From Okapia johnstoni (lineage: Eukaryota; Chordata; Mammalia; Artiodactyla; Giraffidae): a DNA stretch of 64,000 nucleotides. The position numbers and the translations under genes are program-made. Position 1 is the stretch's first letter. The number at the start of each line of letters is the position of its first letter. The DNA is taken from the NCBI GenBank assembly GCA_024291935.2, contig CM044307.1, positions 101,127,461-101,191,460 of the forward strand, read 5' to 3'. Positions 61,351 through 64,000 of this stretch are shown piece after piece. Below the pieces are notes generated by a model. It was not told the origin of the DNA. It ran no database searches and saw only the letters and a list, made by a program, of their open reading frames with translations.

Positions 61351-61834
61351 ATACACACACAAGTAAAGGAACATAGATCCAATTTTAAATGTCTGTCTAC
61401 CCTCACCCTGTATGAGATGCTTGCCAACTGAAATTACATGTAAACTTGACATTCTGTTAAAAATATCTGCTCCTCCAGAAAGAAGGACAGAAGGGAAATG
61501 AAAGAAAAGAAAGCAGGCTCAGGGTGGCAAAAATTGGCCCTGGGGCACAGAGAACTGGGAAGAAGTCTTTTGGAAGCAGATCCCTGATGTACATTAGCAT
61601 TTCAGAGCATTGCCTGTGAATCTCAGAGCTGATTTATGTATGTTCTTTTCCTGCAGGAATTGTTGAAATTCAGACTCTGTCATCCTTATTTATTCTTCTA
61701 AAAACCACATTTGGTTTAAAGATTCTGTTCGCTGTAGATGGGGAAAGAATTTATATTCAGCTAACTAGTGCTTGGAAAAGAAGAACATTAGGTCTGTGTG
61801 GCACATTTAACGGGAACATAAGGGATGATTTTCT
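17678..61834 (+). CDS. OTOGL: OTOGL (otogelin-like), 5' portion, 17 spliced coding exons, continues beyond the window
   Basis: Otogelin-like is a large secreted glycoprotein of the acellular membranes of the inner ear (tectorial membrane, otoconial membranes, cupulae); recessive loss of the human gene causes hearing loss (established knowledge). Seen here: 17 exons with GT/AG borders whose phases chain without a break into 629 codons plus 2 bases. Approximate residues: signal peptide 1-26, basic RQKR site 47-50, EGF-like module 81-109 with six cysteines, VWD1 121-273 with a CGLC motif at 254-257, C8 about 305-386, TIL about 390-443, VWC-like 445-479, and VWD2 from 481 to beyond the window. 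NxS/T sequons are at N144, N434 and N473. The full mammalian protein is about 2300 residues, so roughly the first quarter is present. The otogelin paralogue OTOG is less likely: the residues match my recollection of human OTOGL closely, including [13 protein letters not shown]. No exon is broken, so the gene looks functional. Confidence 0.93.
17757..19121 (+). other. OTOGL intron 1
   Basis: 1365 bases. Holds one ruminant L1 3' fragment (18666-19013); otherwise AT-rich sequence with nothing recognised. Confidence 0.7.
18666..19013 (-). mobile_element. Ruminant L1 3' end insertion with 15-bp target duplication
   Basis: Reverse-oriented L1 3' end: T-rich tail at the left, then GGTTTTTGCCATACATTGAC and CCCACCTCCCTCCCCACCCC. 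The repeat TCAGTCTGTATTTTA occurs at 18651-18665 and 19014-19028, exact over 15 bases, showing a single truncated insertion. Confidence 0.9.
19122..19161 (+). CDS. OTOGL: OTOGL coding exon 2
   Basis: A 40-base exon with acceptor CTCTGGCAG and donor AAA|GTAAGT. It encodes [12 protein letters not shown] between two split codons (phase 1 in, phase 2 out). This matches the start of the mature region of mammalian OTOGL. It is too short to stand out as an open frame and was found by phase and similarity. Confidence 0.85.
19162..20102 (+). other. OTOGL intron 2
   Basis: 941 bases, no repeat recognised. It contains a small palindrome at about 19941-19961 (CCCCTCC, AAAA, then GGGGGAGGGG). Confidence 0.6.
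20103..20151 (+). CDS. OTOGL: OTOGL coding exon 3 with a basic RQKR site
   Basis: 49 bases, acceptor TTCTTTCAG, donor CAG|GTAGGT, phase 2 in and phase 0 out. It encodes the residues up to 56, including [16 protein letters not shown]. Residues 47-50 (R-Q-K-R) followed by Ala match the R-X-K/R-R consensus of furin-type convertases. Cleavage there is inferred, not shown. Confidence 0.88.
20960..21110. repeat. AT-rich low-complexity block
   Basis: Nearly pure A/T with many short palindromes such as TATATTAAATATAT. Could melt or form hairpins; no gene is implied. Confidence 0.6.
21832..22353 (-). other. Antisense open reading frame of 173 codons, no recognised homology
   Basis: The longest open frame in the window outside transposons, inside OTOGL intron 3 on the opposite strand. 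The translation starts [13 protein letters not shown] and shows no domain, signal peptide or repeat that I recognise. The stretch is less AT-rich than its surroundings, so chance openness is likely. No promoter or poly-A signal was identified. Confidence 0.15.
23130..23300 (+). repeat. MIR SINE relic
   Basis: Matches the MIR core and 3' region: TTATGTGCCTAGCACC and later CATTTTACAGACTGGGAAAC, followed by TGAGACTGAGCAGG. Diverged, as expected for an ancient SINE. Confidence 0.7.
24000..24110 (+). repeat. MIR relic, left part (split by BovB)
   Basis: MIR-like sequence up to TTGTTCCCATTTT, after which the BovB begins. It resumes at 26254 with the duplicated TGTTCCCATTTT and continues ATAGACAAGTAAAGGAAGG, in register with the MIR consensus. 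Confidence 0.6.
24111..26253 (-). mobile_element. BovB, 5'-truncated, with nearly open reverse transcriptase and 12-bp target duplication
   Basis: RTE-clade LINE with tail at 24111. It begins inside the endonuclease C-terminus (G-S-D-H-E-L) and includes the reverse transcriptase. TGTTCCCATTTT flanks it at 24099-24110 and 26254-26265. One in-frame stop (25078-25080), a one-base insertion near 24543 and a later stop break the frame. It lacks the 5' half and cannot move. Confidence 0.92.
24511..26253 (-). pseudogene. BovB ORF2 remnant: end of endonuclease, reverse transcriptase
   Basis: On the minus strand, reverse transcriptase motifs are visible in order: [12 protein letters not shown], the V-F-I-P-I-P-K-K block, the palm segment [17 protein letters not shown] and the catalytic box [12 protein letters not shown]. 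The frame is continuous except for the stop at 25078-25080, with 28 open codons joining the two halves. Copies DNA from element RNA in active BovB (family knowledge); here it is a fossil. Confidence 0.85.
26254..26350 (+). repeat. MIR relic, right part
   Basis: Continuation of the MIR interrupted at 24110: target duplication, then AAGTAAAGGAAGGTGCTAAG and GTGGCAGAATCAGGCCTCTA, the typical MIR 3' region. Confidence 0.6.
26949..27015 (+). CDS. OTOGL: OTOGL coding exon 4
   Basis: 67 bases, acceptor TATTTTAAAG, phase 0 in and phase 1 out. It encodes residues 57-78, including [19 protein letters not shown]. The donor is AAAAG|GTCAGT, weaker than the usual GTAAGT or GTGAGT because position +3 is C. 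Introns 3 and 4 are 6.8 kb and 1.7 kb. Confidence 0.9.
27016..28686 (+). other. OTOGL intron 4
   Basis: 1671 bases. No repeat or RNA gene recognised; AT-rich with several T runs. Confidence 0.6.
28687..28785 (+). CDS. OTOGL: OTOGL coding exon 5: EGF-like module
   Basis: 99 bases, acceptor GCCCTTCAG, donor ATTG|GTAAGT, phase 1 to 1, so one whole module is carried by one symmetric exon. Residues 81-109 show six cysteines in EGF spacing, C-x3-C-x5-C-x5-C-x-C-x9-C, with N-G-A-F-C and G-T-C-D-C as expected. No calcium-binding consensus is obvious. Confidence 0.92.
29000..31390 (-). mobile_element. L1 retrotransposon, 5'-truncated, interrupted by a BovB tail
   Basis: L1 in reverse orientation: 3' region on the left, and the ORF2 C-terminal region in two frames at 30530-30994 and 30991-31176 ([22 protein letters not shown] and [19 protein letters not shown] segments). 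A frameshift and stops inactivate it. The BovB at 29823-30253 splits it. Confidence 0.88.
29823..30253 (+). mobile_element. BovB 3' fragment inserted into L1
   Basis: ORF2 C-terminal end and tail of BovB, ending in repeated GAACT units. The repeat CTGATAATTAGT flanks it (29811-29822 and 30254-30265, 12 bases exact), so it inserted into the L1 and is the younger of the two. Confidence 0.92.
31395..31605 (+). mobile_element. Bov-tA SINE
   Basis: tRNA-derived head (TTCTCTGGTGGCTCAGACAG) with an A-box/B-box-like region (GGTTTGATTCCTGGGTCAGG), joined to a BovB-type tail (CAAAGAGTCGGATATGACTG). It ends the L1 at its 5' side. Confidence 0.9.
32805..32959 (+). CDS. OTOGL: OTOGL coding exon 6: start of VWD domain 1
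   Basis: 155 bases, acceptor TTTCTTTTCAG, donor TGG|GTAGGT, phase 1 in and 0 out. It encodes residues 113-163, including the diagnostic VWD opening [11 protein letters not shown] and a sequon at N144-C-S. Confidence 0.94.
34951..34989. repeat. CA microsatellite
   Basis: About 11 CA units, then degenerate CGCTCACACA units. Confidence 0.9.
35433..35638 (-). mobile_element. Bov-tA SINE with 9-bp target duplication
   Basis: Reverse orientation; the tail TCACTCAGGCATGTTTGACT is at the left and the tRNA-like head end (TTTATCCCTAGAGCCACC) at the right. TGTTTCTTA flanks it at 35424-35432 and 35639-35647. Confidence 0.88.
36788..36995 (+). mobile_element. Bov-tA SINE with target duplication
   Basis: Head GCTTCCCTGGTGGCTTCGAT, tail GCAAAGAGTCAGACACGACT. 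Flanked by ATTGGTATCTGT (36776-36787) and ATTAGTATCTGT (36996-37007), one mismatch. Confidence 0.9.
37260..37480 (+). repeat. L2-like relic
   Basis: Resembles the 3' end of L2, with TTTCATGAGGGCAGGTATTT and CCAGAATCTAGAACAGTCCT. A second diverged copy of the same family lies at 39430-39600. Confidence 0.5.
38273..38394 (+). CDS. OTOGL: OTOGL coding exon 7: VWD domain 1
   Basis: 122 bases, acceptor CACCCTTTAAG, donor TCAG|GTAAGA, phase 0 in and 2 out. It encodes residues 164-203, beginning [17 protein letters not shown] and ending [14 protein letters not shown] pair in opposite orientation begins about 120 bases after the donor. Confidence 0.93.
38517..38713 (+). mobile_element. Bov-tA SINE, first of a tail-to-tail inverted pair
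   Basis: Head GGGCTTCCCAGGTGGTGCTA, tail GCAAAGAGTCGAACACAAC. Flanked by AACCTTTGAGTT (38505-38516) and AACCTTTAAGTT (38714-38725), one mismatch. About 120 bases downstream of the exon 7 donor. Confidence 0.9.
38735..38940 (-). mobile_element. Bov-tA SINE, second of a tail-to-tail inverted pair
   Basis: Reverse orientation: tail TTGCTAAGTTGTGTCTTTTG at the left, head end GAGCCACCAGGGAAGCCC at the right. Separated from the first SINE by only about 20 bases. Confidence 0.9.
39430..39600 (+). repeat. L2-like relic (same family as 37260-37480)
   Basis: About 75% similar by eye to 37273-37450, including TATTTTATGAGGGCGGGTAT. The two are probably independent copies of one old family, not a local duplication. 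Confidence 0.45.
41907..42112 (+). CDS. OTOGL: OTOGL coding exon 8: VWD domain 1 core with CGLC motif
   Basis: 206 bases, acceptor GTTTTTCAAG, donor CAAG|GTGAGC, phase 2 in and 1 out. It encodes residues 205-272. The cysteine motif C254-G-L-C257 is followed by A-N-Y-N-G, where VWD domains usually have G-N-Y-N; Ala258 is therefore a small departure from the family. The rest, including Q-S-D-D-F, is typical. Confidence 0.94.
43029..43241 (+). mobile_element. Bov-tA SINE, first of a second tail-to-tail pair
   Basis: Head GGGCTTCCCAGATGGCTCAG, tail TTGGACATGACTTAGCGACT. Flanked by TATGAATACAT (43018-43028) and TATGACTACAT (43242-43252), one mismatch. Confidence 0.9.
43291..43467 (-). mobile_element. 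Bov-tA SINE, second of the pair
   Basis: Reverse orientation with tail GTCGCTCAGTCGTGTCCGAC at left and head end TTTACCAGCTGAGCCATG at right. About 50 bases separate it from the plus-strand copy. Confidence 0.87.
44792..45014 (+). mobile_element. Bov-tA SINE with target duplication
   Basis: Head GCTTCCCAGGTGGCGCTAGT, tail GAAGCGACTTAGCACG. Flanked by ATAGTGTAAAGCAG (44778-44791) and ATAGTATAAAGCAG (45015-45028), one mismatch. Confidence 0.9.
45169..45303 (+). mobile_element. Very short L1 3' tail insertion with 16-bp target duplication
   Basis: 135 bases of ruminant L1 3' end (GCTGATTCATGTTGAGGTTT) ending in an A-rich tail. AAAGATGCCTAGTATT flanks it exactly at 45153-45168 and 45304-45319. 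Confidence 0.92.
46110..46142 (+). promoter_or_regulatory. TG-rich 3' splice site of exon 9
   Basis: Before the exon 9 acceptor there is an interrupted TG run (TTTTTGTGTGTGTGTTTGTG), then AAATAG. A continuous pyrimidine tract is missing next to the AG. UG-rich tracts here can bind TDP-43 or CELF proteins (established for CFTR exon 9). Binding here is inferred. Confidence 0.5.
46143..46270 (+). CDS. OTOGL: OTOGL coding exon 9: end of VWD1 and start of C8
   Basis: 128 bases, donor GAG|GTAAAT, phase 1 in and 0 out. It encodes residues 274-315, including [15 protein letters not shown], the family-typical end of a VWD domain. The acceptor lies after an interrupted TG repeat instead of a clean pyrimidine tract and ends GAAATAG. 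Confidence 0.92.
46271..46602 (+). other. OTOGL intron 9
   Basis: 332 bases, AT-rich, nothing recognised. Confidence 0.7.
46603..46709 (+). CDS. OTOGL: OTOGL coding exon 10: C8 domain
   Basis: 107 bases, acceptor TTCTGAATAG, donor GCAA|GTAAGT, phase 0 in and 2 out. It encodes residues 316-350, including [20 protein letters not shown]. The cysteine pattern is that of a C8 module. Intron 9 is short (332 bases). Confidence 0.93.
46907..47094 (-). mobile_element. Bov-tA SINE with target duplication
   Basis: Reverse orientation: AAAGTCGCTCAGTCGTGTCT at the left, GAGCCACAAGGGAAGCC at the right. TGAAAATATGTG (46877-46888) and TGAAAGTATGTG (47095-47106) flank the element together with a short ATG-rich stretch at its tail. 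Confidence 0.9.
47757..48445 (+). mobile_element. L1 3' end, with a nested younger L1 tail
   Basis: Plus-strand L1: end of ORF2 (GGAATACTACTCAGTCATAA, CAGCAACATGGATGAACCTA) and 3' region (ATGTATAACTGAATCACTTT). It is interrupted at 47867-47970. Confidence 0.88.
47867..47970 (+). mobile_element. Short L1 3' tail nested in L1
   Basis: About 104 bases, GGCAGATTCATGTTGATGTA to an A-rich end. Flanked by AGATGTGGCATA (47855-47866) and AGATGTGACATA (47971-47982), one mismatch. Confidence 0.85.
48638..48705. repeat. Tandem repeat, about 19-bp unit, three copies
   Basis: Unit GGTGGAAACAAACAGGAAA, repeated with increasing divergence (third copy GTGAAAACAAATAAGAAA). Confidence 0.7.
48880..48910. repeat. 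AAAT microsatellite
   Basis: About eight AAAT units. Confidence 0.9.
49420..49622 (+). mobile_element. Bov-tA SINE, slightly truncated head
   Basis: AGCTTAGTCAGTAAAGAATC at the start (the usual GCTTCCCTGGTGG is missing or diverged), tail GTCAGACACGACTTAGGGAC, then a short CCA run. Confidence 0.87.
50925..51124 (-). mobile_element. Bov-tA SINE, reverse member of a head-to-head pair
   Basis: Tail TGCTAAGTTGCTTCAGTCAT at the left; its head end is cut at TTCTTTACTACTGA, where the forward SINE begins. Confidence 0.85.
51125..51336 (+). mobile_element. Bov-tA SINE, forward member of a head-to-head pair
   Basis: Head ACTTCCCTGATGGCTCAGAC, tail CAGACACGACTGAGCGACTA. It abuts the reverse SINE with no spacer. 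Confidence 0.87.
53859..53965 (+). CDS. OTOGL: OTOGL coding exon 11: C8 domain
   Basis: 107 bases, acceptor CACTTTCCAG, donor TGCA|GTATGT, phase 2 in and 1 out. It encodes residues 352-386, including [18 protein letters not shown] and the W-R-D-D-F-P-A-C end typical of C8 domains. Confidence 0.93.
53966..54692 (+). other. OTOGL intron 11
   Basis: 727 bases, two thirds of it an L1 insertion with an inverted 5' part. Only about 60 bases of original sequence remain between the insertion and exon 12. Confidence 0.75.
54136..54630 (+). mobile_element. L1 3' end with 5' inversion (twin priming), close to exon 12
   Basis: 54146-54232 is L1 ORF2-end sequence in reverse orientation (AGCATTATTTCATTCTTTTT); from about 54233 the L1 runs forward (CCATATGATAATGCACACAT) to CTTCAATAAAAAAATT and an A tail. 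TAATCTTTGTC (54125-54135) and TAATCTTTTTC (54631-54641) flank it, one mismatch. Confidence 0.85.
54693..54818 (+). CDS. OTOGL: OTOGL coding exon 12: TIL domain
   Basis: 126 bases, acceptor GCCCACTTTAG, donor GATG|GTAAGT, phase 1 in and 1 out. It encodes residues 388-428 with ten cysteines in trypsin-inhibitor-like spacing, including C-C-P-P-T-C and the D-G-C-Y-C-P end. An L1 insertion with its poly-A ends about 60 bases upstream of the acceptor. Confidence 0.93.
54819..56126 (+). other. OTOGL intron 12
   Basis: 1308 bases with one truncated Bov-tA; otherwise nothing recognised. Confidence 0.65.
54992..55150 (+). mobile_element. Bov-tA SINE, head missing
   Basis: Starts at the B-box-like region (TTTGATCCTTGGATCAGGAA), tail GTTGGACATGACAGCGGCTA followed by AACAACAACA. 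Confidence 0.85.
56127..56235 (+). CDS. OTOGL: OTOGL coding exon 13: end of TIL and VWC-like linker
   Basis: 109 bases, acceptor CTTAAATAG, donor AATG|GTATGT, phase 1 in and 2 out. It encodes residues 430-464, beginning [16 protein letters not shown], with a sequon at N434. Confidence 0.92.
56236..57318 (+). other. OTOGL intron 13
   Basis: 1083 bases, nothing recognised. Confidence 0.65.
57319..57365 (+). CDS. OTOGL: OTOGL coding exon 14: VWC-like segment
   Basis: A 47-base exon, acceptor CATTTTATTTAG, donor CCAG|GTAATC, phase 2 in and 1 out. It encodes residues 466-480, [15 protein letters not shown], with a sequon at N473. It was found by its splice sites and by phase continuity with both neighbours. 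Confidence 0.9.
57366..57818 (+). other. OTOGL intron 14
   Basis: 453 bases, nothing recognised apart from a strong pyrimidine tract before exon 15. Confidence 0.7.
57819..57964 (+). CDS. OTOGL: OTOGL coding exon 15: start of VWD domain 2
   Basis: 146 bases, acceptor CCCCTCTAG after a strong pyrimidine tract, donor CAG|GTAAGA, phase 1 in and 0 out. It encodes residues 482-529, including [19 protein letters not shown], the opening of the second VWD domain. Confidence 0.94.
57965..59072 (+). other. OTOGL intron 15
   Basis: 1108 bases, no repeat recognised. 58950-59050 is rich in CT (TCTCTC and TTCTCC units) ahead of the exon 16 acceptor. Confidence 0.65.
59073..59196 (+). CDS. OTOGL: OTOGL coding exon 16: VWD domain 2
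   Basis: 124 bases, acceptor TTTTTATGCAG, donor AATG|GTAAGA, phase 0 in and 1 out. It encodes residues 530-570, beginning [17 protein letters not shown] and ending SPNQGFNLN. Confidence 0.93.
59581..59890 (+). mobile_element. Dimeric Bov-tA SINE
   Basis: A partial unit (59581-59697: tRNA-like head and start of the BovB part, ending CCAGTATTCTTG) is joined directly to a complete unit (GGCTTCCCCTGTGGCTCAGC to GGACACAACTGAGCATC). Both have the same orientation. Confidence 0.87.
60258..60440 (-). mobile_element. L1 3' end fragment
   Basis: Reverse-oriented L1 3' region: GTACAACATAGTGATTCAAT and ATACATAGTAGTTTGCATCT, as in the other reverse L1 copies here. Confidence 0.75.
61078..61155 (-). mobile_element. 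Short ruminant L1 3' tail
   Basis: TTGTGATGGTTTTTGCCATA and ACATCAACATGAATC match the start of the L1 tail at 18720-18780; only about 80 bases are present. Confidence 0.8.
61308..61360. repeat. CA microsatellite
   Basis: About 17 or 18 uninterrupted CA units, then CATA-type imperfect units. Likely polymorphic. Confidence 0.93.
61657..61834 (+). CDS. OTOGL: OTOGL coding exon 17: VWD domain 2 (last exon in the window)
   Basis: 178 bases, acceptor TTTTCCTGCAG, donor TTTCT|GTAAGT, phase 1 in and 2 out. It encodes residues 572-629 plus two bases of the next codon. It carries L-G-L-C-G-T-F-N-G, so this domain lacks the first cysteine of the CGLC motif seen in VWD1. I see no further exon before 64000. 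Confidence 0.93.
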
Positions 61835-64000
61835 GTAAGTATGATCTCTGAGCATGATGTGATGACTAGTGATTTAGAGGATATAAATTCTTACATTAAA
61901 AATATTTACTTAACTAATAATAGCTTAGTCATCGCTGTTCCAAGAGCTTCACATGGATCATCATATTTGAATATTGTAGCAATCCCCTGATTAGTAACTC
62001 CGTTTTATAGATAGAGAAGCTAACTGAAACACCAAAGTGACAAATAAATAGCTCAAAATCACTTAGCTCAAATACAGTGGAGCTGACTCTGAATTTAGTT
62101 AGCGAGACTCAGAGCCTAAGGGCTACCCATGGAATAACTTCCCACTATTCTCTCCCTGCCACCTATCAAACTTAACAGTATTTTATTTTTTAAAAACTAC
62201 TGCCTTAAAAAAAAACTCATTGGGTATGAGTGACAGTAAATTATAGTTTAATAATATTGCTATCAGTTGGTATGAGTGATATCTCTAAAGCAACATTGTG
62301 GCATCTAAGTTAATTGGATTTTGTCATAGTTGATGTTTTATAAGGGAAAAAAAGCAATAAAATACATGTATATCCCTTGTATTGACAAAGCACTTTCACC
62401 TACATGTAGAAAAGCCCGGAGGATAGCTTAATATAAATGCTTTGCATTTATAAATAGTGCTAACAATATAAATAGTGCTAAGCACTGTGGGAAAATTAAG
62501 GTAGTAACATGTGGTTCCCATTCCAAAGGAACTTATGTTGCAGACTGGGAGGGGACAGCTATCTTTAAGAAATAATTTATTCAGAACTTCCCTGATGGTC
62601 CAGTGGTTAAGACTTCGCATTCCAGTGCAGGAGGTGAGGGTTTGATCCTCAAATGGAGAGCTAATATCCCACATCCTCATGGCCAAAAACCCAAAAGATA
62701 AACCAGAAGCAATATTGTAACAAATTCAACAAAGACTTTAAAAAGGTCCAGGTAAAAAAAAATCATTAAAAAAGAAACAATTTATTCTAGGTAAGGTATT
62801 AATCATGCTCGCACACATGCACACGCACACATACAAACACATAAATCCTGAGGTAATTTCAAAAAGTTGTGTTGACCTGTGTGGTTGTGGCTAGTAGCAC
62901 AAATTTTAAGTAGGCCAGTGTGGATTGGGTAGGCAGGGAACATTTCCTGACAGAGCCATTTTCCAAATGCCATTTTAAAAAAAGCACTTCTGCGTATTCT
63001 TCCTGCTTTGGGTTCTTTTCCCTTTCTAATGTTCCTCCTTAACTCCTATTTATTTTTCAAACCAACTCAGTCATTATTTGCTTCAAAAAGTGAGTCTATA
63101 TCCCACCAAAGTTAATTTTGACTCTTTTATCTATGAACATCTGTCATTGATTTGTCTGATTTCCACTTAAAACTGCAAGAGCTTTGAGAATAAAGACCAC
63201 ATCCTTATTAAATCCTTTTATTCTTAACTAGCATAGAACCTTATATGCCCTAGACAGTTGAACTGAATAGAGATAGGACCTTTGATATAGCACCAAGAAG
63301 AAAAATTGGATCAGCAGAGAAAGGGCTTTAAAAATTTTTTTAATTTCAAAAGAGAGCTTCTTTTATCTTTTCTCATGTGTAATTTATTTGATTTTAGGTC
63401 ATTTAGGTTTTTGTTTCATTTATAGGTAGGTCAGAATATTGATATCTTTATCACATTTGTGAAACAGAAATATATTAAGTGACTTGGTTAAGATATGCAG
63501 AGGAGGCATTAAGCTTTCTTTCTCTCACTGTTTGTCAGCATGGGTTAGTAGTCAATGTTTAACAGATGGTAGATCTGTCTGCCTCTTTCTAAGGCACCAT
63601 GTATAAACATTCAGGCCTGATAACAGTGATGGATAATATTTCAGAGATAATTTTCAAACATTGTTAACTTTCCAACATACACAGTTAAAATTCCTTGCAT
63701 CACAAAAGTTAATGAGAATCTGCAAACATAATGGAATGTGAAATATTAATTGCTTGAAAATTTATTTTGCATGCCTTGTTTCAGTAAGTTAACCATGGTG
63801 AACTGAGAGGCTATTTTGTGAAATGAAATGCCATAAATAAATGGGTCTACATTTTAACTCCTATTTTTTGTTATTTATTATTTTAAGTGAATTAAGTGAA
63901 ATAAGAGAACCAAGTTCTGAGTCAGTTCCTCTAGGACCCCTGAGTACACCCATCACCTTGACCAGTTATTTTATTGTGCTTTGTAAGGTGGAGAAGGGTG
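61835..64000 (+). other. OTOGL intron 17 (5' part)
   Basis: Continues past the window. Contains one CHR-type SINE and an imperfect CA stretch near 62816-62842. 62850-64000 has nothing recognised, and no candidate for exon 18 was found. Confidence 0.65.
62583..62771 (+). mobile_element. CHR-type SINE with 16-bp target duplication
   Basis: Begins AGAACTTCCCTGATGGTCCA, contains CAGTGGTTAAGACTTCGC, ends in an A-rich tail. AAGAAATAATTTATTC (62567-62582) and AAGAAACAATTTATTC (62772-62787) flank it, one mismatch. Confidence 0.88.

Larger units (their letters stand above)
59197..61656 (+). other. OTOGL intron 16
   Basis: 2460 bases: a dimeric Bov-tA, two L1 3' fragments and a CA microsatellite. 60450-61070 has no recognised feature. 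Confidence 0.65.

Overview
The window is ruminant (bovid-type) nuclear DNA. The evidence is its repeats: several BovB (RTE-clade) retrotransposon copies, more than a dozen tRNA/BovB-tail Bov-tA-type SINEs, CHR-type SINEs, and 3' ends of ruminant L1. Cattle, sheep, goat or a close relative cannot be told apart from this sequence alone. There are no prokaryotic features.

The only host gene I can support is the 5' part of OTOGL (otogelin-like), on the + strand. I assembled 17 coding exons between 17678 and 61834 by matching splice sites, exon phase and protein similarity. They join without a frameshift or internal stop into 1889 coding bases (629 complete codons plus 2 bases). The order is signal peptide, basic RQKR site, EGF-like module, VWD1, C8, TIL, VWC-like segment, then most of VWD2. 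The gene continues past the right edge. OTOGL is a large secreted glycoprotein of the acellular membranes of the inner ear.

Layout: 1-17677 is upstream sequence with no supported gene. It holds an inverted duplication (23-297 and 977-1250) whose second arm lies inside a BovB fragment, an unidentified coding-like antisense stretch (about 2210-2950), a 2.7 kb BovB lacking most of its reverse transcriptase (4015-6685), an L2 broken by a BovB tail, a MaLR-like LTR broken by a SINE, and about 5 kb without recognisable repeats. 17678-20151 carries exons 1-3. 20152-26948 is intron 3, with a 2.1 kb BovB inserted into an older MIR. 26949-32959 carries exons 4-6 and an L1 that contains a BovB tail. 32960-46142 carries exons 7-8 and several SINEs, two of them in tail-to-tail inverted pairs. 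46143-53858 carries exons 9-10 and long L1 remnants, one split by a 972 bp composite insertion. 53859-61834 carries exons 11-17, with a 5'-inverted L1 ending about 60 bp before exon 12. 61835-64000 is the start of intron 17.

I found no convincing undescribed biological system. The observations most worth a second look are the inverted duplication in the BovB, the microhomology-flanked BovB deletion, the composite insertion in the L1, complementary SINE pairs flanking OTOGL exons, a TG-rich 3' splice site at exon 9, and the inverted L1 beside exon 12.
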